This document shows positions 8,765-18,465 of a stretch of DNA of 64,000 nucleotides, in pieces. The notes under the pieces are model-generated. The model was not told where the DNA came from. It made no database searches and was given only the letters and a program-made list of their open reading frames with translations. Both the position numbers and the translations under genes were made by a program. This DNA comes from Paenibacillus sp. RC67 (GTDB lineage: Bacteria > Bacillota > Bacilli > Paenibacillales > NBRC-103111): the NCBI RefSeq assembly GCF_030020805.1, contig NZ_CP125098.1:4859501-4923500 (forward strand), written 5' to 3'. Position 1 is the first letter of the stretch. Each line of letters begins with the position of its first letter.

Positions 8765-8939
8765 TATGTATGTAATACAAATATAAGGATGACTTATATT
8801 AAATAGTATCCTTAAGATATGAACGAAATAAAAAATATTAGAACAAAACAACTACTTATAGAGATAGATTGACAGCATTTGTACCCAGACCCTTTTCGAA
8901 ATAATGGAAACTAGTATTGATTGAAAATAGGAGATTCCA

Positions 8940-10052
8940 ATGAAAACTATTAATCTAGGCATGATTGGAAGCGGCCATGTCAGTAATCGATATTTTGAAA
9001 AAGCGGCCAAACTAGAGGGAGTGCGATTTGTTGCAACTTGCTCTAAACATTTGGAAAATGCAGAGAGGAAGGCAGCCTCGTACGGAGTCCCAAGATGGTA
9101 TGACGATTATCGAGTCATGATGGACGAAGTGGACCTTGATGCCGTTGTCGTCACTACTCCCCATTCTATGCATGCTGAACCGGTCCTTGCTGCGCTTGAG
9201 CGAGGACTGAACGTGCTAAATGAGAAGCCAATGGCTACAACCTTTGAGGATTGTAAGCGGATGGTTGCCCTTGCAGAGGAAAAAAACGTCATCTTTATGA
9301 GTTTACCGTTTGATCTACAGCCTGCTTTCTTAGCCGCATCTGAATGTGTCAATGAGCGATACCTCGGAAAGATCACAGGTGCCGAGGCACAGCTTTCCCT
9401 TCCAGGACCCTGGCGAGACAATTGGTACTACGATAAATCCATATCGCATGGCGGTGCAGTGCTTGATTGCTTGGTTTATCCGGTCAGCCGACTTGTTGGA
9501 TTGTTAGGACCTGCTATAAGCGTTATGGCAGAAGTCAATACATTGATTCCAAATCGAATTGTCGGCGACGGCAAAAAAGTGGTCAGTGATGTGGATGATA
9601 ATGTGACGATAATCGTCCAATTTGCAGAAGGGCAGCATGCCGTCATTCGTTCCTTATGGGGGATGTCGTTCAAACAGAACAATACCATTATTTATGGACG
9701 TAAGGGGACCTTGGCTCTTAATGATAGCGGGTTTCCATTGATTGTACAGACATTGGATCAAATCATACCTGATGCTGAACAAGTCACTTGGCGTGGTATG
9801 GAGAATTGCTATATCCCTCATGGGGTGATTTCCAAACAGAAAAATGAGAGCGTGATCGCCCACTTTGTTCATTGTCTCAGAACTGGTGAGCAGCCAGTAC
9901 AATCAGGCAAACAACAGCTGCATGTACATGAGATCATGTTCGGTGCGTATCAATCTGCGGAGTCGGGTCAACGTTATCAGTTGACGACTACGTTTACTCC
10001 ATGGGCTAGATTGGATCCACAAATATTCGATACTCGCAGCAGTTATATATAA
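8940..10052 (+). CDS. Gfo/Idh/MocA-family oxidoreductase
   Basis: The 370-residue protein begins with the NAD(P)-binding fold (INLGMIGSGHVSNRYF), followed by VVVTTPHSMHAEPV and the family motif LNEKPMATT, whose EKP lysine is catalytic in characterised members. The C-terminal half is the usual alpha/beta substrate domain. ATG is preceded by TAGGAG. Members oxidise or epimerise sugars, inositols and uronates; the substrate here is unknown. It stands alone, and a terminator-like hairpin lies downstream. A paralogue occurs at 59899-60924. Confidence 0.85.
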   Translation: MKTINLGMIGSGHVSNRYFEKAAKLEGVRFVATCSKHLENAERKAASYGVPRWYDDYRVMMDEVDLDAVVVTTPHSMHAEPVLAALERGLNVLNEKPMATTFEDCKRMVALAEEKNVIFMSLPFDLQPAFLAASECVNERYLGKITGAEAQLSLPGPWRDNWYYDKSISHGGAVLDCLVYPVSRLVGLLGPAISVMAEVNTLIPNRIVGDGKKVVSDVDDNVTIIVQFAEGQHAVIRSLWGMSFKQNNTIIYGRKGTLALNDSGFPLIVQTLDQIIPDAEQVTWRGMENCYIPHGVISKQKNESVIAHFVHCLRTGEQPVQSGKQQLHVHEIMFGAYQSAESGQRYQLTTTFTPWARLDPQIFDTRSSYI

Positions 10053-10221
10053 TAGTGGAGAAAGTATAGAGGGGAAAAATGAAGCACGCTATCAGAGCAA
10101 TGAAATCTATTTGATGGCATTATTACCAACGATTTTAATCATTTGCTTCCTAATCCATTTTTATCCCCATACTGGACTTGGAAGAATTGTCGCATTACCT
10201 CACCCTAATACCAAAAGCTTA

Positions 10222-10246
10222 AGGCTTTGCCATAAAAGCAAAGCCT
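10222..10246. terminator. Bidirectional terminator hairpin
   Basis: AGGCTTTGC and GCAAAGCCT form a perfect 9-bp stem with a 7-base loop between convergent genes. The T-rich flank is weak on both sides. Confidence 0.6.
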
Positions 10247-10281
10247 CTGCCTTAAACCTCAAACGAAAAATTCTACAAAGA

Positions 10282-12245
10282 TTATAAATCTTCTCCGTAT
10301 CCAATCCTCAGTAAAGCTCCCTCACCTAGCCGATCCTTCAGCTGCTGCAGATAGAGACTGCGTGGCTCCACATGCTCCCCATAGGAATCCCAGAAACCGT
10401 CCGGACCTCGATTACCGCCATTATCTTTCTTCCCAATGTGTCCAATAGACCAGTTCTGGGCGGTAGGCGGCTGATGAGCAACAAGTGTCCCTTCCGTATT
10501 CCATGCTGCATAGTTCGCTCCTGCCCAACCATGACCCGAACCCATATTGAGTCGGTTCATGAGCGAAATCATATCATGGACGTTGTCGTACAGACCTCCC
10601 ACCGACCAACGATGATGCGGCTCGCTCCAAGTTAAGGGCTGCTCACCTTCACAATCCAGGAACACGTTAGGTCCTGTCACTCTAGAGCCCAGTGTAAAAC
10701 CGTGGCGATTATTCAGCGCAAAGCATCGGAGCACCAGACCAGACTGTCCAATCAAATAGAATCCGTATCGCCCCACATAAATATTCGTCTCATAAAAGGT
10801 GCGGCCGGTCGGATCATAGCCTTTGCCGTTGTAAAACTTTTTATCGGCAATCAGGTTGGAGCTGTCCTCGATGGTGATCCACTTGGAGCCTCTACCAGTC
10901 CTGAAAGCGCCGTTAGTGCTGTTGAAATGCTCCAGTGTCACATTCCTGACCCAACCGTTTTTGCAATAATCCAAGTCGACGAACTCGTTCGCATGACGCG
11001 TATCATCAACGCCATCACTATTCGGTACCCAGAATGCAATGCCTCGTAAGTTTTCAACACCGACCTCACTAATTCGGGCTGTATCATCGAATTTAGATAT
11101 TCTTCCTCCCCCCCAGCGGCTTTCAATCGCATTCATCAAGGAGGAATCAACTATGATCGAATTTCCATCGATCCCGGTGATGACATGCTCGAATTCCAGT
11201 TCAAACGGTGACCATTGGGTTATCTTAGAGCCGTCAGAGCGCGGTGGGATGCTATCCATACCGATTTCGTGAATCCACGCTGCATTGCCACTTCTTTGTA
11301 CAATTATGGCATCCCCAATCTCAAAACGTTCAGGATGCTCCACACGAAACGTGTTGGCCCCTACGGGGACATAGCTATCGATAATCTCACTGCTTTCGCC
11401 TATTTTCTCACGAAAACCCGCTTCCGAACCGTAAATTCTGATCAATCTTCGCCTTTCGCTTCCTGTAGCGATGAGAATTGTCGCGTCCTGCCCATACAAC
11501 TGAGCTTTCAGCTGCTCTAGACTTGCACATTGGTCCGGATCGTACCATAGCTTACGTACATCTCCCTGACCTCCCCCCGCAGTATGACGCCGCTTACCCT
11601 GATTTCCAGGGAAGAAGCGATTTCATAAACCCCTTTGGCCAGCAAGACCGCTCCACGGAATCCATTCGCATCCAATGGCAATTGAGATACCTGGTCGATA
11701 GCTTTTTGAATATGGCTTGTATTATCGCCAGATATAGGAACCAGCTTTATTTGAACCGGTACGTCGGGAATCGATTCGCCTCCTCCTCGGTAGCCAACTC
11801 CCGAGAAATCCGGAAGACGATTGCCGCGATAATCCGGCAAATAGTTCATAGCACCTGTCTCATTCGTATAAGCAGCTTTACTGCTGCGTGCAGGAAGCTC
11901 CGAGATTAAAGTGAAATAATAATATTCGCTGCGAGTCGCGTTCCCCTCCAGTGAGAGTTCCACTTCAACTCTATAAGCACCCAGCAACGCAGACTTCTCT
12001 TGAAAGCTGAGAACAGTTTGGTCATTGGCTTCAATGTGCTTGTTCATAGCAGATGCCACTACTTGACCTGTAGGCAAATGAATGATTTTCACCGTGACGC
12101 TTCCTCCGCTATTAATCGTTATCGTCACATCTGGATATGCATCTTCAGGCGCCAATAGCGCAGGATAACCTACCTTGGTGTCCATCTTTTCGTGCAAAAG
12201 CTCGATCAGAGCTTCGTCTTTCCACACTGTAACATCTGATTGCAT
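10282..12245 (-). pseudogene. Pectate-lyase-like beta-helix protein, frameshifted
   Basis: Two adjacent frames together encode one protein of about 650 residues. The first (from ATG 12245, after CGGAGG) runs to a stop near 11517, ending GVILRGE followed by non-homologous residues. The second resumes as GGGQGDVRKLWYDPD and continues through ATILIATGSE to the stop at 10282. The frame changes at a G-rich stretch (complement of 11569-11578); one extra G would restore it. The protein shares PDVPV, GFRGAVLL, GVILRGE, WIHE, SEPHHRWSVGGL and SGHGWAGANY with the beta-helix core of the secreted protein at 31029-34835. No signal peptide is seen, unlike that paralogue. Family knowledge suggests a polysaccharide lyase or hydrolase. 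Whether the shift is real, phase-variable or a sequencing error cannot be told here. Confidence 0.75.
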
Positions 12246-12378
12246 AGTAACGCCTCCGATAGTTTTCCTAATTTATACAAATGCTTCTTAAGAAGCATAT
12301 ACTGAAAGCGGCAACACAATAAATGTCCAGTCTTCATTTCTTTTTGCTTCATTTTCATATTCCGACTCCTTTTTGTTG

Positions 12379-12420
12379 CAAAAAAAAAACAGCATGACCG
12401 CCAAGGCTGGGCATACTGTT
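12379..12420 (-). terminator. Rho-independent terminator of the radical SAM gene
   Basis: On the minus strand AAACAGTATG pairs with CATGCTGTTT (one internal mismatch), enclosing CC/GG and a short loop, followed by a run of nine T. It lies just after the radical SAM gene. Confidence 0.8.
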
Positions 12421-12436
12421 TGGTTATTAACACCTA

Positions 12437-13315
12437 TTACATATCAAATCTTCTTCTATAGCCGCACTTTCTGCACAGCTCCTCAACGACCTCTCTCCGC
12501 GAGAATCCGTCATACAATCGATTCGCTCTCTCACCCTCGATAATTTCTGCAAACGGCTTGTCATGTACATTTCCTAAATTAATAACTCCCTCTCCATCCA
12601 GGCAGCAAGGTACAACCGTTCCGTTAGACAATATTGCAGCTTGGTTGCGAAGCCCGTGACAGAAGCCTTTTCCGTCATCCTCATCTTCTTTGAGATCCGG
12701 CCACTGGAATTCATGATCCTGATTAATATAGATGCGCTCAGCAATTTTGGTTCCGCTGCCGCGAACGACTTTTTCTTCAATCTTGTAATCCAGATCAAAT
12801 TCTTCCTCTATCATCCCAAGAATCTCGCGATTTCGGCTCCGCTCTGCATTCGTAGCATTATCCGTATCCAGATTCCAAAGTCTTAAGGAAATAGTAACAT
12901 TATTCTTCTCAGAGGCTTCTTTAGCGAAAGAAAGGACGTTGGCGATATATCCTTCCCTATCCGTCGAGCCTACGTGTCCATCAAAGCTGTGCAGAGAAAT
13001 ATTCACCTGTCTGAGTGCAGGCTTCATCAAAATTTTATGCTTTACCTTAGGAATTAGCGTTCCGTTTGTCGTCAAATTCACTTGAAACCCGCGCTCATGA
13101 CTTAAGTCTAGCAGTTGGTCGATCTTCGGATGAAGCAGCGGCTCGCCTTTGACATGAAAATAAATATAGTCCGTATGAGGCCGCACTTGATCTAAAATAT
13201 GGGTAAATGCATCGATTTTAATAAAATTGGCTTCCCGCTTCGTCGGAGGACAGAAGGTGCAGGCCAGATTGCATACGCTCGTTATTTCAATATAAAACTT
13301 TTTGAATTTTTTCAT
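12437..13315 (-). CDS. Radical SAM protein with SPASM-like C-terminus
   Basis: The 292-residue protein carries EITSVCNLACTFCPP, the CxxxCxxC iron-sulphur motif (C15, C19, C22) of radical SAM enzymes, then HVKGEPLLHP and LTTNGT typical of the SAM-binding barrel. Near the C-terminus VPCCLDG and ELCRKCGYRRRF supply further cysteines, as in SPASM or shortened twitch domains that hold an extra cluster. Such proteins modify peptides, sugars or enzymes. No precursor peptide gene is evident beside it. It appears monocistronic, with its own terminator. Confidence 0.8.
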   Translation of the reverse strand: MKKFKKFYIEITSVCNLACTFCPPTKREANFIKIDAFTHILDQVRPHTDYIYFHVKGEPLLHPKIDQLLDLSHERGFQVNLTTNGTLIPKVKHKILMKPALRQVNISLHSFDGHVGSTDREGYIANVLSFAKEASEKNNVTISLRLWNLDTDNATNAERSRNREILGMIEEEFDLDYKIEEKVVRGSGTKIAERIYINQDHEFQWPDLKEDEDDGKGFCHGLRNQAAILSNGTVVPCCLDGEGVINLGNVHDKPFAEIIEGERANRLYDGFSRREVVEELCRKCGYRRRFDM

Positions 13316-13387
13316 CGCTGTATCCTTCTATTATTAGATTCTATTCTATTATAATCTAATCATTGCACAAATCCATCTATTTATCTA

Positions 13388-13410
13388 GCTGCATCAAATG
13401 GTAATGCAGC
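13388..13410. promoter_or_regulatory. Inverted repeat between divergent genes
   Basis: GCTGCAT and ATGCAGC are perfect inverted arms separated by 9 bases. The site lies between the leftward radical SAM gene and the rightward GlcG/HbpS-like gene, where a regulator could serve both. No protein can be assigned. Confidence 0.35.
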
Positions 13411-13513
13411 ATGAACCGCTCTTATAACTAAAGTTAGAAGGTCAGAACCCCACGTGCGTACCTTGCATAATGTGTATGATAGGCAAATGACCCTAATTGA
13501 AGGAGCGAAGCAA

Positions 13514-13948
13514 ATGTCTGTATTGTCATTGGAAATCGCCAAATATTTATTGAGAATCGCAGAACAAAAGTCGAAAGAGCTTGGCATCGACGAGTCCATC
13601 GCCATAGTGGATGAGGGCGGCAATCTGTTAGCTTTCCATCGAATGGACGATGCCAAGCTTGGAAGCATTGATATTGCCCAGAATAAAGCCTGGACAGCGC
13701 TAGCGATGAGAGTACCTACGGCAAATTTGGCCAAAGCCGCCCTTCCCAATGGAGAATCGTATGGCATCAATACGACAAACCACGGTCGGATCGTTGTTCT
13801 CGGAGGTGGTGTACCGATCACTTGGAACGGCAAGGTGGTTGGAGGGATTGGTGTCAGCGGAAGTACGAGCGCGAATGATGTCATAGTGGCTAACGCAGCT
13901 ATTCAGGCATTTGAAGGTCTCCCTCATGCTAGAATAGGCTTTAATTAG
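13514..13948 (+). CDS. GlcG/HbpS-family protein (formerly DUF336)
   Basis: The 144-residue protein matches the GlcG/HbpS fold: SIAIVDEGGNLLAFHRMDDA, SIDIAQNKAWTA, and the glycine-rich GRIVVLGGGVPI then GGIGVSGST. It covers the full family length. Known relatives bind haem or small cofactors, or accompany diol and glycolate metabolism. The start chosen is the ATG 8 bases after AAGGAG; a start at 13454 would add 20 residues without a ribosome binding site. Confidence 0.8.
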   Translation: MSVLSLEIAKYLLRIAEQKSKELGIDESIAIVDEGGNLLAFHRMDDAKLGSIDIAQNKAWTALAMRVPTANLAKAALPNGESYGINTTNHGRIVVLGGGVPITWNGKVVGGIGVSGSTSANDVIVANAAIQAFEGLPHARIGFN

Positions 13949-13990
13949 TTGGGGAATGATACCGGAAACGAACGGACTAGGCCAACAACA

Positions 13991-14028
13991 AAGCGCTCCC
14001 ACAGCTCTTTCAAGCTGCAGGAGCGCTT
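13991..14028. terminator. Strong bidirectional terminator
   Basis: AAGCGCTCC pairs with GGAGCGCTT, and inside it CAGCT pairs with AGCTG. It lies between convergent genes. Confidence 0.75.
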
Positions 14029-14062
14029 CAATGTTCCATTGAACACAAGCCTTATAGCATTA

Positions 14063-15751
14063 CTAATGTTTTGCTGCTTTGATCTGAAAACTTCGTACGA
14101 ATGGAGTATACCCCGTGGCTGTCAACCTTGTACAAGTCTGTTCCGCGACCCCCGTAACCACTCTCCAATAGCCGATAGGCAGACGATGTTCCAAGCAACC
14201 GCCGGTAATTTCAAGTGCTGATAATGGCTCAATATTCAAACCAGAGTCACGTTTGATGATAACCTCAGGTTCACTGAACCATGTTATGCTGTCATTCTCA
14301 ATCAGCTGCATCCCTGTCTTTCCAGCCAGTTGGGATCCTGGACGAACCAGCCATTCAACCGATATAGGAATATTGGTCGTTCCCTCCGACGAATCGACTT
14401 CAATTTCCACCGAATCGTTGTGAATGCGTACCGTCACGGAAATCTTCAAATCCGCTTGCATCCATTCTTCTCTCTTGCCCTCAAGACGGTGACGAAGATG
14501 AAGCGGCCATCCTTTATAGTGCTGTTCCAAACGGTAATGTCCTTCTCCAAGCTCGGTAATGGAATCCGGCTTAAAGGACTGCTCCCCCTGATAGGCGAAT
14601 TTGATGTACAAGCCGTCAATTACCGTTCTGCCATGATGGACAGTTAATATATTTCCGCTCGCTTCTCTGCCTCCACGTTCCTTCTTAACCTCTCCCTTAG
14701 GAAGATCGTACATCAACGTACAAGCAAAGTCATCGTTGCGGTATCGGACGATACCCGTGGAACGATAGTGATTCAAATAACGTGAAGGCAGCTCTTCTCT
14801 TTTAAGCTGCTCTTCCCGGAATCTATCCTCTTCAAGCAGCAGCAAAGCAGGATAAAAATCACCTGGAGACCCCCCGTTCATTTCGATCCAATCCAGCTGC
14901 AAATCCGCAGCTTTGGCATACTGCCCGTTAGAATCAAGAACAGCCATTTCCTTGAACATGCTGTATCCACCCATGGAGCAGTTCGATCTTCCCCGATCCT
15001 GTCTCCGGCTAAATGCCGATTCGCTCTCTCCGCTAGGCTGCACGTTATGCATAATAAAATTCAAATTTCTTCTTACGGCATCCAGCAGGACTTCAGGCTG
15101 CATAAACCTTGCTGCGATCAGCATTCCCTTATTCGCTACGGTGTTATAATTCGGACTATTCTCATAGTAATAACTGCCATCCTCATTAATATCAATTCCA
15201 TCGGCAAGGAAATCCTCAGCTTTAGCCAAGTAGCCGTCATCCCCAAACAAATCAGCCACCGATGCGAGGGGAGCAATGCCCGCCGCCCAGCGGTGATTTG
15301 GTGTATAGAGAACGCCGTCTCGTACCGCATTGGCACCTTTGATGATATAGGACTTTAGCTGCTCGCGCAGCTCATCATGCTCGATTCTTCCACCTCGTTC
15401 CAACCGCACATAATGACGGCAAAACGCAGACAATGTGAAGCCAACCTCACACGGTGCGTGCTTCCACACCCCAAGATCAATCGTTCCATCACTATACTGC
15501 CTGCTTAGCAGAAACTTGATTCCAGCTTGAATTCGATGCAATAAATCGTCAGAGAAGCTGTAAGTAGAATCGGAATTTAGATAAGACGTTAATAAGTAAA
15601 TAATGGAATATGCAGAAGGACGAGTATCCGTATACAGTGTTACTGGGTTTCTGAAGCCACCATAATCTCGGTCTGTCGTTTCCAAGACCTGTTTGGGCAG
15701 CAAAGACCGAACGTACCGATCCGTAAGCTTTACCATCCGTTCGTAATGCAT
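14063..15751 (-). CDS. Large alpha-toroid/beta-sandwich protein, lyase-like
   Basis: The product is 562 residues from the ATG that follows GGGGAG; a longer frame to 15814 lacks support. I do not recognise an exact family. The N-terminal 330 residues are helical, with repeated aromatic and aspartate motifs (SDGTIDLGVW, PNHRWAAGIAPL, EDGSYYYENSPNYN), as in alpha/alpha-toroid polysaccharide lyases. The rest is beta-rich (YRNDDFACTLMYDLP, IPISVEWLVRPG). No signal peptide is present, so it should be cytoplasmic. It is the last gene of an operon with another toroid-type protein and a GH88/105 enzyme, which argues for cleavage or debranching of acidic oligosaccharides. That is inference. Confidence 0.6.
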   Translation of the reverse strand: MHYERMVKLTDRYVRSLLPKQVLETTDRDYGGFRNPVTLYTDTRPSAYSIIYLLTSYLNSDSTYSFSDDLLHRIQAGIKFLLSRQYSDGTIDLGVWKHAPCEVGFTLSAFCRHYVRLERGGRIEHDELREQLKSYIIKGANAVRDGVLYTPNHRWAAGIAPLASVADLFGDDGYLAKAEDFLADGIDINEDGSYYYENSPNYNTVANKGMLIAARFMQPEVLLDAVRRNLNFIMHNVQPSGESESAFSRRQDRGRSNCSMGGYSMFKEMAVLDSNGQYAKAADLQLDWIEMNGGSPGDFYPALLLLEEDRFREEQLKREELPSRYLNHYRSTGIVRYRNDDFACTLMYDLPKGEVKKERGGREASGNILTVHHGRTVIDGLYIKFAYQGEQSFKPDSITELGEGHYRLEQHYKGWPLHLRHRLEGKREEWMQADLKISVTVRIHNDSVEIEVDSSEGTTNIPISVEWLVRPGSQLAGKTGMQLIENDSITWFSEPEVIIKRDSGLNIEPLSALEITGGCLEHRLPIGYWRVVTGVAEQTCTRLTATGYTPFVRSFQIKAAKH

Positions 15752-15826
15752 TGAAAACTCCCCCCTTTTTACCCTAGAAAAAGATTTGCTGTTGTTGCAA
15801 CGGCAGAGTCGCACAAATTAACTTTA

Positions 15827-18382
15827 CTATTGATTTCTCGTTACTTGCCAATCTCCATTCTTTTGAATCCTTACATGCAGCGGAGTCGGCTGCCATTCAT
15901 CAGTAGGCTGCAGCTTGATGTTAACCGTTCCATCGGACAATACCTCAGTAGCTATTCCTTTCGACTCCTCACGCGGATCAACAATCAACGAATGAAAATG
16001 TTTTTTGCCAGCAACCGATATCCCGGAAACGTCAGCTTCATGAGGAACCAATACCGAGACGAAGGTTTCTTCCCGTCCTGCTACCAGGACTGTCTTATCG
16101 TAGATTGCATAGGATTTATCATGCCACAGCTTCGGCTGAAATTGAACGCCAAACTCATGGCCGCGCTGCGGATGGAAGTAGACCATCAAACTTTTCCCAA
16201 GCTCCGCATCCGCAACCGAATCAAACCAGAACAGACCTTGCTCATCCGGCCTGTTGATCTGCCATACCGGACCTCCCGCTAATCCTTCCGCTTCCTTTCC
16301 CGGTACCAAACGGTCAACAACCAGAAGAACTCCTTCTTCCGTCAGAAGAGTCTGACGTGTCCAGCAGGAATCATGCGTATACACGCCTTCATACTCCATA
16401 GAGCCAAAGCTGTCTTCTCCTTGCTTCGTCGTTACAGCTGACTTTAATATCCCGCCCTGCTGATGATCTGAATATAAGCTTCTGCAGGTCATTCCGTTGA
16501 CAAAAACCCGAATAGGAGTCCGTAAGTAATCTCTTACATCGCTGATATATAAGTAGTCGTAGCCGATTCGATGGTATTCGTCTGTAAGATGGACGGTTTC
16601 ATGGAGACCTTTCCAGGTCAGATCCAGTCTTCCAGGCGGACTAACGATCTTCAATACACGCTCGCCCGTTAACTCATCAGTAACAACCGATACCCATTTG
16701 AGCATTTCATCTTCATTGAGTACCTTCTTTTCCTCCGAGGTTCCTTTCTTGCCGTCCTCGTACAAGGTAACTTCCAGCTGTTTCATCAGCGCTTCCGGCT
16801 CAATCAAGACCAGCTTTCCTTTGGATCCACCCAAATGAATGTTTTTAATCAGCAGTTCAACGGGACCGTCGGCCGGAGCCACTTCGCGGTAATCTCTGTA
16901 CCACTGCATGCTTTTTGGAAACTCGTGCTTTCCTCCCCGTAGAAACGTATGGAAAGACAATGTAACGGTTCGTACTGTCAACAGTTCATTGTCCCCAGCC
17001 ATCCCTTCAGGATTGCCGAGATGCACCCCATAGGGGCTTTCTTTATCCAGGAAAAAATGCGGCAAGGGCATCATCGTCTCATCGCCAACAACCGTTTCTC
17101 CTGTATGGCGGAACGTATCCGGTGTGCTGTACAACTGTATGTATCGCTCGGAAGGATTGAAATCCCTCAGCATCCGCAAGCTGGAGGACGCTTTATACCA
17201 ATGGTTCGATAGAAGTCCTTTCGTGTAGCAAAATGGAAACTCCGACAAAGCGTCGTCCACAACTAACGAATTGCTTTGGCCCACCCACTTTTGCCAGCCT
17301 GAGCGCTTAATATACATAACTCCGTTGACTTCATAATGATATAGATCCCCGCGGTTATCCTCGTGCCCATGATGCAAGGTTTCCATTCTATCGTTCAAGT
17401 AAAACGCAGCAAAAGGCTTATCCTCTACTCGCGATGGATTAAGAATCAACCGGTCCGGAATCTTATAAGTCTCTGGATACATGGTCTGCACTTGACCTGC
17501 GGAAGGGGGCAGTACAGGCTCTATACCGATTGCTTTGAATTTTGCGAATTTCCGTTCAAGTGCCGACACTGTCTCTTCCTTCGGTATTCTGCCGCTATTA
17601 GCATTGTAGTAGCCGCCGTATTCGCCAGCCAAGAACGCCTGTTGCGCAGCCCATAGAAATGTACCGTCACCTGTGATTTCCGCCATTAAAGACAAGGCGT
17701 CTACATAAGCCGACTGAGTTCCTCCATCTCCAGGCTGTATAGCAAGTCCTGACGGGCTAATGTGATCTCGGTAGCGTCTAAAGGCAGCAAGTGCCTTCTC
17801 ACTTCTCAGCTCTTCTGTCTTACCAAGAATGAGGCCTAGTTCAATGATCGGCTTAATATTATGCGCGACATAACCCGGTTCATAGCAATCTCCCGGACCA
17901 TACCAATCTTCCCATACCGCTTCGGCATAGGCAGTCCAAGTAGCTGCCTCCTGAACGTCAGAGAACCATTTGGAAGCAAGCGCATGCCCGATCGCGAAGA
18001 AAAATGACCGGTTGTTCGCTCCCCTCTCCGCCGGATTCAGTATGTCTCTTGCAAGCTCCGATACATTAGATTTCAGCTCATTGTCCACAAGGTTTTTATG
18101 GCAAAGCTTGTCGAAGAGCTGGAAGTATAAGCCCTGGGAGAAGAAACAGCTTCTGAGCGTCTGTCTGATCGAAGCTCCCGAATGCGCAGTATGGGAAGCT
18201 TGGCCTTGAACGCCATGATCTCTATCCTGTTTCCAAGCCTCCGTAAGCAGCCTTACGCGTACAAGGGCTAGTTCTGCACCACGAGTCTCGTCACCTCTCA
18301 TCTCGTTTAGAGCGCTGCTCAGATACCGTCGCACCTCCATCGTTGGCTTCAGTTCACTGCGTATTTGTTCTTCAGTCAGCAT
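15827..18382 (-). CDS. Heparinase/alginate-lyase-like toroid protein, 851 residues
   Basis: The N-terminal half is helical, with NNRSFFFAIGHALASKWF, EDWYGPGDCYEPGYVAHNIKP split by short loops, and PGDGGTQSAYVDALSLMAEITGDGTFLWAAQQAF, consistent with an alpha/alpha toroid. The C-terminal half is beta-rich and contains LVVDRLVPG and a histidine-rich segment (HGHEDNRGDLYHYEV) reminiscent of the DHGH-type motif of heparinase II/III relatives. No signal peptide is seen. ATG is preceded by GGGGGAT. It is the middle gene of the operon, 75 bases before the next. The exact lyase family and substrate are not assignable by eye. Confidence 0.6.
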   Translation of the reverse strand: MLTEEQIRSELKPTMEVRRYLSSALNEMRGDETRGAELALVRVRLLTEAWKQDRDHGVQGQASHTAHSGASIRQTLRSCFFSQGLYFQLFDKLCHKNLVDNELKSNVSELARDILNPAERGANNRSFFFAIGHALASKWFSDVQEAATWTAYAEAVWEDWYGPGDCYEPGYVAHNIKPIIELGLILGKTEELRSEKALAAFRRYRDHISPSGLAIQPGDGGTQSAYVDALSLMAEITGDGTFLWAAQQAFLAGEYGGYYNANSGRIPKEETVSALERKFAKFKAIGIEPVLPPSAGQVQTMYPETYKIPDRLILNPSRVEDKPFAAFYLNDRMETLHHGHEDNRGDLYHYEVNGVMYIKRSGWQKWVGQSNSLVVDDALSEFPFCYTKGLLSNHWYKASSSLRMLRDFNPSERYIQLYSTPDTFRHTGETVVGDETMMPLPHFFLDKESPYGVHLGNPEGMAGDNELLTVRTVTLSFHTFLRGGKHEFPKSMQWYRDYREVAPADGPVELLIKNIHLGGSKGKLVLIEPEALMKQLEVTLYEDGKKGTSEEKKVLNEDEMLKWVSVVTDELTGERVLKIVSPPGRLDLTWKGLHETVHLTDEYHRIGYDYLYISDVRDYLRTPIRVFVNGMTCRSLYSDHQQGGILKSAVTTKQGEDSFGSMEYEGVYTHDSCWTRQTLLTEEGVLLVVDRLVPGKEAEGLAGGPVWQINRPDEQGLFWFDSVADAELGKSLMVYFHPQRGHEFGVQFQPKLWHDKSYAIYDKTVLVAGREETFVSVLVPHEADVSGISVAGKKHFHSLIVDPREESKGIATEVLSDGTVNIKLQPTDEWQPTPLHVRIQKNGDWQVTRNQ

Positions 18383-18465
18383 ATCTTATCCCCCTCTGCT
18401 CTCATAAAAGGAGAGCCGGCACGCATGGACGTGCAGACTCTTCCCCATTCACTAGTATTCGATTG

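Noticed and set aside
8869..8906. TTGACA as the -35 of a promoter for the oxidoreductase gene at 8940
   Set aside because: No -10 hexamer occurs at 16-18 base spacing; the nearest AT-rich hexamer is 26 bases away.
10114..10287. Small rightward frame starting MALLPTILIICFLIHFYP
   Set aside because: It looks membrane-like at first, but it has no ribosome binding site, runs through the terminator hairpin and overlaps the end of the convergent gene.
12206..12433. 75-codon leftward frame between the radical SAM and beta-helix genes
   Set aside because: It includes the terminator hairpin and its T-run and has no recognisable product.
13381..13884. 167-codon leftward frame antisense to the GlcG/HbpS-like gene
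   Set aside because: The sense strand encodes a clear family member; the antisense product is a shadow with no support.
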